A stretch of DNA of 64,000 nt from Mycobacterium sp. Its GTDB lineage: Bacteria; Actinomycetota; Actinomycetes; Mycobacteriales; Mycobacteriaceae. Where the stretch lies: contig JAKFVT010000055.1 in NCBI GenBank assembly GCA_021732005.1, positions 62,001 to 126,000 of the forward strand, in the 5' to 3' direction. The notes under the pieces were generated by a model. It saw only the letters and a list, made by a program, of their open reading frames with translations. It was not told where the DNA came from and searched no databases. The stretch's first letter is position 1. Each line of letters begins with the position of its first letter. Below, in pieces: positions 33,644 to 40,650 of the stretch. The position numbers and the translations under genes are program-made.

Positions 33644-33671
33644 TGAACGGAAGGTGAACAGGTTGATGAAC
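33644..33671 (-). promoter_or_regulatory. Pho-type direct repeats upstream of pstS
   Basis: On the - strand GTTCA occurs three times at 11- and 12-bp spacing (as TGAAC on + at 33644, 33655 and 33667). This array of about three half-sites is what RegX3-type response regulators bind. It is longer than the two-unit site before phoU and probably stronger. Confidence 0.7.
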
Positions 33672-33694
33672 GACGCATTGCGGGCAGCCGCTAA

Positions 33695-34627
33695 CTAGCT
33701 GTGACTACCGCCGCGGTCAATATTTGCTGTTCCAGAAGCTTGGTAGGCGGTGTCGATATTCGATGCAGCAAATCCCAGCCGTTCGTAGGTCTTGACCGCG
33801 GCGGTGTTGTCGGCTTCGACGTAGAGCAGGACCTCGGGCTCCTGTTGTGCGCCCAGCACGCGGGCCAGGTGCTCGATGCCCACCAGGGTGAGCAGACGGC
33901 CCAATCCGCGGCCCTGCGCGGCGGGGTCCACTCCGACCACGTAGACCTCGCCCAGCCCGGGATGGTCGGTGTGCACTTTGGTCCAGTGGAAGCCGAGCAG
34001 CTGGCCGGTGCCGTCGTCGACGGCGAGGAACAAACCGTCGGGATCGAACCACGATTCACGACGCCGTTCGTCCACGTCGGACGGCCCCCAGCCGCCTTGT
34101 TCGGGATGCCAGGAGAAGGCGGCGTTGTTCACCCGCAGCAACTCGGCGTCATCGGCCGGACCGGCGTAGGTGCGAATCCGAATACCCTCGGGCACAACGA
34201 CTTCGGGGATGTCGTGAAGTGTGCGGCGCATCTGCATCAGCTCCCGGACCACCGTCATCCCGAGTGTGTCGGCCACCGCCCGGGCCGCGGGTAGGGTGCC
34301 GTGCGCCCAGAACCGGACCGCCCCGCCGCCGGCGTCGACGGCGGCCCCGAGCAGCGCTGAGCCGATGCCGCGACGACGGGCCTGCGGTGCCACGACCAGC
34401 TCACCCATCGCCTCGGCGTCGTCGCGTCCGGGTGTGAGATTGAGGTAGCCGACCACGTCATCACCCTCGGTGGCGACCAAGTGCCGGGTGCGGGACTGCG
34501 CCAGCTCCCGCAGGACCTGCTCCCCCACCGGCGCGACCCCGTCGGTTCGGGTGGCGGCCTCGATCACGGCGCGCACCTGCTCCTGCTCGGCCGGGGTCAG
34601 GGCGGTTCGCCAGTGTGGCGCGCTCAC
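33695..34627 (-). CDS. mshD: Mycothiol synthase MshD, GTG start
   Basis: A 310-residue protein with two GNAT acetyltransferase domains. The acetyl-CoA loops are VVAPQARRRGIGSALLGAAV (domain 1) and VDPAAQGRGLGRLLTLVGIE (domain 2). MshD acetylates Cys-GlcN-Ins to give mycothiol, the main thiol of actinobacteria. The GTG start overlaps the glnR stop as GTGA, and this glnR-mshD order is what I recall for mycobacteria. The final 15 residues (GTANIDRGGSHS end) are polar. Confidence 0.94.
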   Translation of the reverse strand: MSAPHWRTALTPAEQEQVRAVIEAATRTDGVAPVGEQVLRELAQSRTRHLVATEGDDVVGYLNLTPGRDDAEAMGELVVAPQARRRGIGSALLGAAVDAGGGAVRFWAHGTLPAARAVADTLGMTVVRELMQMRRTLHDIPEVVVPEGIRIRTYAGPADDAELLRVNNAAFSWHPEQGGWGPSDVDERRRESWFDPDGLFLAVDDGTGQLLGFHWTKVHTDHPGLGEVYVVGVDPAAQGRGLGRLLTLVGIEHLARVLGAQQEPEVLLYVEADNTAAVKTYERLGFAASNIDTAYQASGTANIDRGGSHS

Positions 34628-35424
34628 TGACTACGTAGCGGCTGCGAGACCGGGCCCGACCGCACGCTCATCGAATCCGAGATGTCCTCGGCGTCGTCGA
34701 ACGCGTCCTCGTCGTCGTCCTCGGCGAAGTCCGACTCGACGGGCGCCGGACGGCCCCTGGCCGGCCGGACCGCCTTGTAGCCCACGTTGCGGACCGTCCC
34801 GATCAGCGATTCGTATTCGGGTCCGAGTTTGGCGCGCAGACGTCGCACGTGCACGTCCACGGTGCGGGTGCCGCCGAAGAAGTCGTAGCCCCACACTTCC
34901 TGGAGCAGCTGCGCGCGGGTGAACACCCGGCCGGCGTGCTGCGCCAGGTATTTGAGGAGTTCGAATTCCTTGTAGGTCAGGTCCAGCGGGCGACCGCGCA
35001 ACCGGGCCGTATAGGTGCCTTCGTCGATGACCAGTTCCCCGAGGCTGACCTTGCCCGCACTCTCCTGGGTGGCCGCGCCGCCCCGCCTGCCGACCAGCAG
35101 GCGCAGCCGGGCGTCGATCTCCGCGGGGCCGGTGCTGGGCAGCAGGATCTCGTCCAGACCCCAGTCCATGTTGACGGCCACAAGGCCGCCCTCGTTGACG
35201 ACGGCCACCACGGGCACCGACGTGCCGGTGGTCCCGAGCAGGCGACACAGGCCACGGGCGGCCGCCAGGTCAGTGCGTGCGTCGACGATCGCGATGTCCG
35301 CCGAGCCCGCCTCCAACAGCGACGAGACTTCGGTTGGCGCAGACCGCACGTTGTGCGCGAGCAACGCCAGCGACGGCAGCACCGATTCTGGGTGCGGGTC
35401 GACGGTGAGAAGTAGCAGGTCCAA
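34624..35424 (-). CDS. glnR: Nitrogen-response regulator GlnR (OmpR family), TTG start
   Basis: A 266-residue orphan response regulator that controls nitrogen-assimilation genes. The N-terminal receiver-like domain (LLLLTVDPHPESVLPSLALL, DIAIVDARTDL) lacks the usual acidic pocket set, consistent with phosphorylation-independent dimerisation. The C-terminal winged helix reads LTYKEFELLKYLAQHAGRVF, VWGYDFFGGTRTVDVHVRRL and IGTVRNVGYK. An acidic tail (EDDDEDAFDDAED) extends past it. All nearby starts are TTG: 35424 has GGAG about 6 nt upstream and gives the family N terminus; 35427 and 35436 are alternatives. Confidence 0.92.
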   Translation of the reverse strand: MDLLLLTVDPHPESVLPSLALLAHNVRSAPTEVSSLLEAGSADIAIVDARTDLAAARGLCRLLGTTGTSVPVVAVVNEGGLVAVNMDWGLDEILLPSTGPAEIDARLRLLVGRRGGAATQESAGKVSLGELVIDEGTYTARLRGRPLDLTYKEFELLKYLAQHAGRVFTRAQLLQEVWGYDFFGGTRTVDVHVRRLRAKLGPEYESLIGTVRNVGYKAVRPARGRPAPVESDFAEDDDEDAFDDAEDISDSMSVRSGPVSQPLRSQ

Positions 35425-35498
35425 CAAACTCTCCAATGCCCCGGATACTCATCGTCGACAGCGCCGTCGCGGTGACCCACCAGACTCATGGGCGACAT

Positions 35499-35517
35499 AT
35501 GGCCGTTACCCGGCCAT
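35499..35517. promoter_or_regulatory. Inverted repeat ATGGCCG-N5-CGGCCAT upstream of glnR
   Basis: Two 7-bp arms around TTACC lie 75 bp before the glnR start and 109 bp before lmeA, in the only promoter-sized gap between these divergent genes. The stretch GTTAC inside it matches the first half of a GlnR box, but the second half (GAAAC) is absent, so the binding protein is unknown. Confidence 0.35.
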
Positions 35518-35625
35518 GGGTCATCTAACTTTAACCCGCTACCTGCTATTTAGCTGATTTGAACGACTCCACCTGCCGTCAAGGGGGTGCGCGACGGTGG
35601 CTGCGCACCGGTTGTACGCCAGAAT

Positions 35626-36429
35626 ATGCAGGTGCGAAAGCTGCTGATCACTCTTGGTGCCACGCTGCTGGCCGTGGTCGTCGGGGCGGTCGGCGTCGAT
35701 TTCGGGGCGACGATTTACGCCGAGTACCGGCTGGCACGCACCGTGCGCAGCGCCGCCGGACTGTCGTTCGACCCGTCGGTGGCGATACTGGGCTTTCCGT
35801 TCATTCGCCAGGCCATGCAGCACCACTTCGACGAGATCGAGATCAAGGCCAACGGAGTGGGCCATCCCGTGGTCGGCAAGGCCTCACTCGAGGCCACCCT
35901 GCACAACATCGATCTTACCCAAGCATCGTGGCTGATCAGGCCCGATGCGGATCTGCCGGTCGGCAAGCTCGAGAGCCGCATCATCATCGACTCCCTGCAC
36001 CTCGGCCGGTTCGTCGGGATCACCGACCTGATGGTCGAGGCTCCGTCGAAGGAGACGAACGACGCCACCGGCGGGACCACCGAATCGGGTATCTCCGGAA
36101 GTAAGGGCCTGGTCTTCACCGGGACGCCGAAGAAAGCCGACTTCGACAAGCCGGTCAGCGTCGCCGTCGACCTCTCGGTGGCAGGCCCGGAACAGACCAC
36201 GTTGGTTTTCACGGCCACCGATGTGCAGACCGGTCCCGGCACCGCTGACCAGCCGGTACCCGATGACAAGAAGGCGGCGGTGCTGGCGGCGTTCAGCGGC
36301 AGCTTGCCCGGCCAGAAGCTGCCGTTCGGGGTGCGCCCGACCACCGAGGGTGCTCGCGGCTCGGACATCATCATCGAAGGCATCGCCGAGGGAGTAACCA
36401 TCCGGCTCGACGGGTTCACACAGTCATGA
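35626..36429 (+). CDS. lmeA: LmeA-type lipomannan elongation protein (DUF2993)
   Basis: A 267-residue exported protein. An N-terminal signal/anchor (LLITLGATLLAVVVGAVGVD) is followed by the DUF2993 lipid-binding-like domain (LSFDPSVAILGFPFIRQAM, then VDLSVAGPEQTTLVFTATDV). LmeA in mycobacteria supports mannan chain elongation of lipomannan/lipoarabinomannan in the periplasm. ATG 35626 is used; GTG 35587 (13 residues longer) and GTG 35632 are alternatives because no strong ribosome-binding site decides. The stop overlaps the thioredoxin start as ATGA. Confidence 0.85.
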   Translation: MQVRKLLITLGATLLAVVVGAVGVDFGATIYAEYRLARTVRSAAGLSFDPSVAILGFPFIRQAMQHHFDEIEIKANGVGHPVVGKASLEATLHNIDLTQASWLIRPDADLPVGKLESRIIIDSLHLGRFVGITDLMVEAPSKETNDATGGTTESGISGSKGLVFTGTPKKADFDKPVSVAVDLSVAGPEQTTLVFTATDVQTGPGTADQPVPDDKKAAVLAAFSGSLPGQKLPFGVRPTTEGARGSDIIIEGIAEGVTIRLDGFTQS

Positions 36430-36845
36430 GCCCCGCATTGATCACCGCGATCGTCGCCATCGTCGCCGCGCTGGGCGTGGCGATCGTCGCAGGCGTGCTG
36501 CACAACCGGCGGTCCGGAGTCGTTCGCGAAGCCGAATCGCACGACGTCGACGTGAGCGACCTGGGTTTATCCCGGACCGGTCCGACCGTCGTGCATTTCA
36601 GCGCAGTGTGGTGCGGACCCTGCGCAGGGGTGCGGCGCGTGGTCAACCAGGTGTGTGCCGACCTTCGCGACGTCGCCCACGTCGAAATCGACATGGATGC
36701 CGATCCGGCTGCCGCACGCAAGCTTTCGGTGCTGTCGCTGCCGACCACGTTCATCTTCGACGCCGACGGCCGGCAGCGGTACCGGACGGCAGGGGTCCCC
36801 AAGGCCGCTGACCTGCGCGCAGCCCTCGAGCCTCTGTTGGCCTGA
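36426..36845 (+). CDS. Membrane-anchored thioredoxin family protein
   Basis: A 139-residue thioredoxin with an N-terminal transmembrane segment (LITAIVAIVAALGVAIVAGV) and the active site FSAVWCGPCAGVRRVV (CGPC), followed by the cis-proline segment LSLPTTFIFDADG. The domain probably faces the cytoplasm or periplasm depending on anchor topology; Arg residues just after the helix favour the cytoplasm. It is coupled to lmeA and precedes the sulfur operon, matching the ThiX/Rv0816c position. It probably reduces disulfides or supports sulfur transfer. Confidence 0.88.
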   Translation: MSPALITAIVAIVAALGVAIVAGVLHNRRSGVVREAESHDVDVSDLGLSRTGPTVVHFSAVWCGPCAGVRRVVNQVCADLRDVAHVEIDMDADPAAARKLSVLSLPTTFIFDADGRQRYRTAGVPKAADLRAALEPLLA

Positions 36846-36865
36846 GACCCCGGTCATTGGGTACC

Positions 36866-36967
36866 ATGACTCGCGTGTCGACCCGCCTCGAGCTAGCGCT
36901 CACCAAGCGTCGCGCAGTCGATCTGTGCCGCATTGCGGGTTGTTGCTGTTGTTGCTGTAGCTGCTGA
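36866..36967 (+). CDS. 33-residue leader peptide with a cysteine-codon run
   Basis: A short ORF starting MTRVSTRLELALTKRRAVDL and ending in GCCCCCCSC: seven of the last eight codons are cysteine, six of them consecutive. There is no clear ribosome-binding site, so translation may be leaderless. It lies 90 bp before the DUF4395 gene that heads a sulfur-transfer operon. Cys-rich leader ORFs controlling this class of operon have been described in M. smegmatis: ribosomes stall at the Cys codons when charged tRNA-Cys is scarce. The peptide itself is probably not functional. Confidence 0.85.
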   Translation: MTRVSTRLELALTKRRAVDLCRIAGCCCCCCSC

Positions 36968-37052
36968 GTCGCCGCGCCCTTCTTTCGCGCCGCCACTCTG
37001 GAGCGGCCGTTTGCGGCTCGTCTCCGCCCAGCCCGATCAGCAACAGGAGAAG
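36941..37052 (+). promoter_or_regulatory. Cysteine-responsive attenuator: Cys-codon RNA complementary to the downstream ribosome-binding site
   Basis: TGTTGCTG occurs twice within the Cys codons (36941-36948 and 36950-36957). Its exact complement CAGCAACA lies at 37038-37045, abutting and sharing a base with the AGGAGAAG ribosome-binding site (37045-37052) of the next gene. Free leader RNA could fold so that the Cys codons mask this site, and a ribosome paused there would expose it. The complementarity is seen directly; the switching is inferred. Confidence 0.7.
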
Positions 37053-37057
37053 AAAAC

Positions 37058-37528
37058 ATGTCGACAAGCATCACCAACGCCCCCGCCGTCGCCCAGGTGG
37101 ATGTCCGCGGCCCCCGCTTTGCGGCCTGGGTCACCACGGGCGTCCTGGTCGCGGTTCTCGTCGTCTCCGGATTCAGCACGGTCGCGGCGGCCGTGCTCCT
37201 GGGGTTGCAGGCCGTGGTGTTCGCAATCGGGGCGCTGCGCGGGCCGCGTCAGCACCCCTACGGATTGATCTTCGCCAACGTCGTCGCCCCGCGGCTGAGC
37301 CCCGTCTCCGAGCGGGAGCCGGTGCCGCCGTTGAAGTTCGCACAATTGGTGGGGTTCGTGTTCGCGGTCGCCGGCACCGCCGGCTTCGCCCTGGGAGCAC
37401 CGCTGCTCGGCACCGTCGCCACCGCTTTCGCCCTGTTCGCCGCTTTCCTCAACGCGGCCTTCGGCATCTGCCTGGGCTGCCAGATCTACCCCCTCGTGGC
37501 CAGGCTGCGTACGCCGGCCACCACCTGA
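37058..37528 (+). CDS. DUF4395 integral membrane protein of a sulfur-transfer operon
   Basis: A 156-residue protein with about four transmembrane helices (FAAWVTTGVLVAVLVVSGFS, VLLGLQAVVFAIGAL and two in the C-terminal half). It carries the Cys pair of this family in FGICLGCQIYPL near the end, plus RGPRQHPYGLIFANVVAPRL. In bacteria DUF4395 proteins neighbour rhodaneses and thiosulfate sulfurtransferases, suggesting a role in moving sulfur or in membrane redox, but no reaction is proven to my knowledge. AGGAGAAG precedes the ATG and is the target of the leader attenuator. Confidence 0.87.
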   Translation: MSTSITNAPAVAQVDVRGPRFAAWVTTGVLVAVLVVSGFSTVAAAVLLGLQAVVFAIGALRGPRQHPYGLIFANVVAPRLSPVSEREPVPPLKFAQLVGFVFAVAGTAGFALGAPLLGTVATAFALFAAFLNAAFGICLGCQIYPLVARLRTPATT

Positions 37529-37564
37529 GCTTTTTCTAGACACGCAACCGAAAGGAACTACTTC

Positions 37565-38398
37565 ATGGCACGCTCCGACGTCCTGGTCTCCACGGACTGG
37601 GCCGAGAGCAATCTCGATGCGCCGAACGTCGTCTTCGTCGAGGTCGACGAGGACACCTCGGCTTACGAAGACGGCCACATCGCCGGCGCCGTCAGGCTGG
37701 ACTGGAAGACCGAACTGCAGGACCAGGTCAAGCGTGACTTCGTCGATCAGCAGCAGTTCTCGAAGTTGTTGTCCGACAAGGGAATCAGCAATGACGACAC
37801 CGTGATCCTGTACGGAGGCAACAACAACTGGTTCGCCGCGTACGCCTACTGGTACTTCAAGCTGTACGGCCACGAGAACGTCAAGCTGCTCGACGGCGGC
37901 CGCAAGAAGTGGGAACTCGACGGACGCCCCCTGGTGACCGAGGTGCCCGACCGGCCCGCCACGTCGTACGCCGCGAAGGCCCCCGACAACACCATTCGGG
38001 CGTTCCGCGACGAGGTGATCGCCGCGATCAACGCCAAGAACCTGGTGGACGTGCGGTCCCCCGACGAGTTCTCCGGCAAGATCCTCGCGCCGGCCCACCT
38101 CCCACAGGAGCAGAGCCAGCGCCCCGGGCATATCCCCGGCGCCATCAACGTTCCGTGGAGCAGGGCTGCAAACGAGGACGGCACCTTCAAGTCCGACGAG
38201 GAACTGGCCAAGCTCTACGCCGCGGCCGGCCTGGACGGCGAGAAGGAGACGATCGCCTACTGCCGAATCGGCGAGCGGTCATCGCACACCTGGTTCGTGC
38301 TGCAGGAACTCTTGGGGCACAAGAACGTCAAGAACTACGACGGTAGTTGGACCGAATATGGCTCCCTGGTGGGGGCCCCGATCGAGTTGGGAAGTTGA
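37565..38398 (+). CDS. cysA2: Thiosulfate sulfurtransferase (tandem rhodanese)
   Basis: A 277-residue protein with two rhodanese domains. The first (residues about 8-130) lacks the cysteine: at the loop it has LYGGNNNWFAAYAYWYFKLY. The second (about 155-275) has the active-site loop YCRIGERSSHTWFV with the persulfide-forming cysteine. It transfers sulfane sulfur from thiosulfate to thiol acceptors. The neighbouring sseC-type gene is 2 bp downstream. Actinobacterial genomes often carry near-identical copies of this pair (cysA2/cysA3), so a second copy elsewhere is possible. Confidence 0.93.
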   Translation: MARSDVLVSTDWAESNLDAPNVVFVEVDEDTSAYEDGHIAGAVRLDWKTELQDQVKRDFVDQQQFSKLLSDKGISNDDTVILYGGNNNWFAAYAYWYFKLYGHENVKLLDGGRKKWELDGRPLVTEVPDRPATSYAAKAPDNTIRAFRDEVIAAINAKNLVDVRSPDEFSGKILAPAHLPQEQSQRPGHIPGAINVPWSRAANEDGTFKSDEELAKLYAAAGLDGEKETIAYCRIGERSSHTWFVLQELLGHKNVKNYDGSWTEYGSLVGAPIELGS

Positions 38399-38400
38399 TC

Positions 38401-38703
38401 ATGTGCTCTGCACCTAAACAAGGACAGACTCTGCCCGCCGGTGTCGACCTCGAGAAGGAGACCGTGATCACGGGCCGCGTGGTGGACGACTCGGGTCAGA
38501 CGGTGGGCGGTGCCTTCGTGCGTCTGCTGGACTCGAGCGACGAGTTCACCGCCGAGGTGGTGGCCTCGGCGACCGGTGACTTCCGGTTCTTCGCGGCACC
38601 GGGCACCTGGACAGTGCGTGCGCTGTCCAAGGTCGGCAACGGCGACGCCACCGTCGCGCCGACCGGCGCCGGGATCCACGAAGTCGACATCAAGGTCGCG
38701 TGA
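38401..38703 (+). CDS. sseC: SseC-family protein (DUF1416)
   Basis: A 100-residue protein, MCSAPKQGQTLPAGVDLEKE at the N terminus, with a beta-sandwich-like core (GRVVDDSGQTVGGAFVRLLD, GDFRFFAAPGTWTVRAL). It has one cysteine at position 2. The family always accompanies thiosulfate sulfurtransferases of the CysA2/3 type, and probably assists sulfur transfer or thiosulfate handling, but the role is not established. It closes the Cys-regulated operon. Confidence 0.9.
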   Translation: MCSAPKQGQTLPAGVDLEKETVITGRVVDDSGQTVGGAFVRLLDSSDEFTAEVVASATGDFRFFAAPGTWTVRALSKVGNGDATVAPTGAGIHEVDIKVA

Positions 38704-38809
38704 CGCCGAAGCCGGCGAGGAACGAGCCGGTGAGAAGTCGCGCCATCAGGCGTCGCGTAAGTCACGAAAGAGACGGCGGCTCGGGCGGTGACCTCGCCCG
38801 AGCCCCGGA

Positions 38810-38815
38810 TAGACT
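38810..38815 (+). promoter_or_regulatory. -10 element TAGACT for a leaderless transcript
   Basis: TAGACT ends 6 nt before the GTG at 38822. With the usual 6-7 nt spacing the first transcribed base is the first base of the start codon, so the small membrane peptide would be translated without a leader. Confidence 0.6.
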
Positions 38816-38821
38816 GTCACC

Positions 38822-38920
38822 GTGGTTCTTTTCTACGAGATCCTGCTGGTTGCGACGGTCGTGTTGATCACCTGGTTCGCGTTGTACGCGCTCTATCGAC
38901 TGATCACCGACGAGTCGTGA
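38822..38920 (+). CDS. 32-residue single-pass membrane peptide, leaderless GTG start
   Basis: A tiny protein, MVLFYEILLVATVVLITWFA followed by a short basic/acidic tail (LYALYRLITDES). Almost the whole length is one transmembrane helix. GTG lies 6 nt after a TAGACT box. Its stop overlaps the nitrobindin start as GTGA, so the two are translated together. I know no function; coupling to a haem protein suggests a membrane partner or simply a translation lead-in. Confidence 0.65.
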   Translation: MVLFYEILLVATVVLITWFALYALYRLITDES

Positions 38921-39561
38921 GCTCCGAGGACATCTCCGGTAGCGGCGATCGTGCCGTAGCAGCGGCGGTTGAGAGGGCGAGGGAAACGGCCGGCCGCAAC
39001 ATCCCGGTTTTCGACGACCTTCCGGTTCCCGCCGACACCGCCAACCTGCGCCTGGGCGCCAACCTCAACGATGCGCTGCTCGCGTTACTCCCGCTGGTCG
39101 GGGTGTGGCGCGGCGAGGGCGAGGGTCGCGGAGCCCACGGCGACTATCACTTCGGACAGCAGATCATCGTCTCGCACGACGGCGGTGAATATCTGAACTG
39201 GGAATCCCGGTCCTGGCGGCTCGACGAGGCCGGCGAGTACGCCGGCCCGGGGTTGCGGGAGTCCGGCTTCTGGCGGTTCGTCCCCGACCCGGGAGATCCG
39301 AGTGAATCGCAGGCCATCGAGCTGATGCTGGCGCACTCCGCGGGTTACGTCGAGTTGTTCTATGGCCGCCCCCGCAATCAGTCATCCTGGGAGCTGGTGA
39401 CCGATGCGCTGGCACGCAGCACGTCCGGCGTGCTGGTCGGCGGGGCGAAAAGGTTGTACGGGATCGTCGAGGGTGACCTGGCCTACGTCGAGGAGCGGGT
39501 CGACGCCGACGGCGGACTTGTTCCGCACCTGTCCGCGCGGCTGACGCGATACGTCGGCTGA
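38917..39561 (+). CDS. Nitrobindin family haem-binding protein (FABP-like), GTG start
   Basis: A 214-residue protein. After about 55 residues comes a ten-stranded beta barrel: LLALLPLVGVWRGEGEGRGA (the GxWxGxG motif), LNWESRSW, FWRFVPDP, ELMLAHSAGYVELFYG and the C-terminal HLSARLTRYVG carrying the haem-ligand histidine. Nitrobindins bind ferric haem, convert peroxynitrite to nitrate and may sense nitric oxide. GTG 38917 is chosen because it overlaps the preceding TGA; a longer frame reaching 38788 would cover the peptide gene. It shares one base with the lipoprotein gene (TGATG). Confidence 0.88.
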   Translation: MSSEDISGSGDRAVAAAVERARETAGRNIPVFDDLPVPADTANLRLGANLNDALLALLPLVGVWRGEGEGRGAHGDYHFGQQIIVSHDGGEYLNWESRSWRLDEAGEYAGPGLRESGFWRFVPDPGDPSESQAIELMLAHSAGYVELFYGRPRNQSSWELVTDALARSTSGVLVGGAKRLYGIVEGDLAYVEERVDADGGLVPHLSARLTRYVG

Positions 39562-39893
39562 TGCGCAGCGTTGCCCTCGGGGTCGCCACGGCGGCCACCG
39601 CGCTTCTCGCCGGGTGCGCCCCGGCCCCGTCCCCATCGCAGCCGACCGCGATCAGCCCGGCGCCGAGCACCACCAGTCCCCTGCAAGACACCACGTCCCC
39701 GAACACCCCGTCCCCGAGCACCACGACGCCCGGGTCGGCCGAGCACGGTTCGCTGGCCCGCTGCCTGCACGAGCACGGCGTCCCCGACTCGGCCGGTACC
39801 GCGGTCCTGGGTCCGCCGTCTGGGGTCGACCCCGGTGTCTGGGATCGGGCGATGAAAGCGTGCTCGTCGCTGGAGCCAGGCCCGGCCGGCTAG
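39561..39893 (+). CDS. Proline-rich lipoprotein with a GVDxxVWDxxxxAC C-terminal motif (1)
   Basis: A 110-residue protein with a lipobox signal peptide (TAATALLAGCAP), then a Ser/Thr/Pro-rich linker of about 45 residues. The C-terminal domain reads LARCLHEHGVP, later SGVDPGVWDRAMKACSSLEP. Two cysteines flank the domain and could form a disulfide. It shares this pattern with the next gene, suggesting a duplication. It is coupled to nitrobindin and may be an envelope partner. The function is unknown. Confidence 0.78.
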   Translation: MRSVALGVATAATALLAGCAPAPSPSQPTAISPAPSTTSPLQDTTSPNTPSPSTTTPGSAEHGSLARCLHEHGVPDSAGTAVLGPPSGVDPGVWDRAMKACSSLEPGPAG

Positions 39894-40035
39894 CCACCGA
39901 CGAATCCGCCGAGCCGACAACGGTTTTCCCGACGTCCGGTCACACATCGCTCACAGCTGTCGCACAGGCGCGTGCTAATCAGCGCCTACGCAGATTGCAT
40001 ACGGTCGGTCTTCCCTTAGAGATGGAGACGACGAG

Positions 40036-40401
40036 ATGACTCTGCGACCGTTGCATGCCGCAGCGATGGGCGCCATGGGCGCGGCCCTCATCGGCGCCGT
40101 GGTGGCGTGTGCGCCCTCGAGCGATGCGGCACCGGGCAACCCGGCCGGGCCGAACGATCCGTTCGTGAAATGTATGACCGACAACGGTGTGCCCACACCG
40201 CCTGAGGGCGGTCCCGGTGACCCCGGCGGGCAGGGCGGTCAGCGGAGCGGCCCGCCACCGCAGGGTGGTCCGGGCGGGCAGCCCGACTTCGGCGCAGCCG
40301 GCGGTCCGCCGCCGGCACCGCCGGGTGTCGACCAATCGGTGTGGGACAAGGGACTACAGGCGTGCGCGTCATTGGCGCCCGCGCCGCCTCAGCAGCGCTG
40401 A
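40036..40401 (+). CDS. Proline/glycine-rich lipoprotein with a GVDxxVWDxxxxAC C-terminal motif (2)
   Basis: A 121-residue protein with a lipobox (LIGAVVACAP) near residue 25. It has FVKCMTDNGVPTPPEG, a Gly/Pro/Gln-rich linker, then PGVDQSVWDKGLQACASLAP. The Cys-x-x-x-x-GVP and VWDxxxxAC elements correspond to those of the preceding lipoprotein. Here the linker lies inside the conserved part rather than before it. It is probably anchored in the cell envelope. The function is unknown. Confidence 0.75.
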   Translation: MTLRPLHAAAMGAMGAALIGAVVACAPSSDAAPGNPAGPNDPFVKCMTDNGVPTPPEGGPGDPGGQGGQRSGPPPQGGPGGQPDFGAAGGPPPAPPGVDQSVWDKGLQACASLAPAPPQQR

Positions 40402-40420
40402 GGAGCCTGAGTAAAGGGGC

Positions 40421-40470
40421 GGCCCCCGAGCCGTTGTTCCCTGGTCGGACTAACCAAGAGCTCGGGGGCC
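40421..40470. terminator. Hairpin between convergent lipoprotein and pabC-like genes
   Basis: An 11-bp perfect stem GGCCCCCGAGC (40421-40431) pairs with 40460-40470. The loop of 28 nt contains a further TGGT/ACCA pair. No T run follows, as is common for mycobacterial terminators. The rest of the 249-bp gap (40402-40650) shows no gene. Confidence 0.55.
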
Positions 40471-40650
40471 GGGTAGCTGCCTGGAATTCGCCAGCGCGCT
40501 CAGAGCGCAGGTGAAATCCCGGCACCTGGTGCTGCTAGCGGGCAGCCACCTCACATGTCCTAGAAGCTATCAATTTTCCGGACCACCTCCCTTCTCGTGT
40601 ACCGACGAAAGTACCCGCGTCAGAAAGGTTGTGCCAAGAGATTTTCGCGA

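Noticed and set aside
40402..40650. Riboswitch or structured RNA in the 249-bp gap
   Set aside because: Several short hairpins exist, but no conserved riboswitch core (cobalamin, SAM, TPP, FMN) is recognisable and the gap separates convergent genes.
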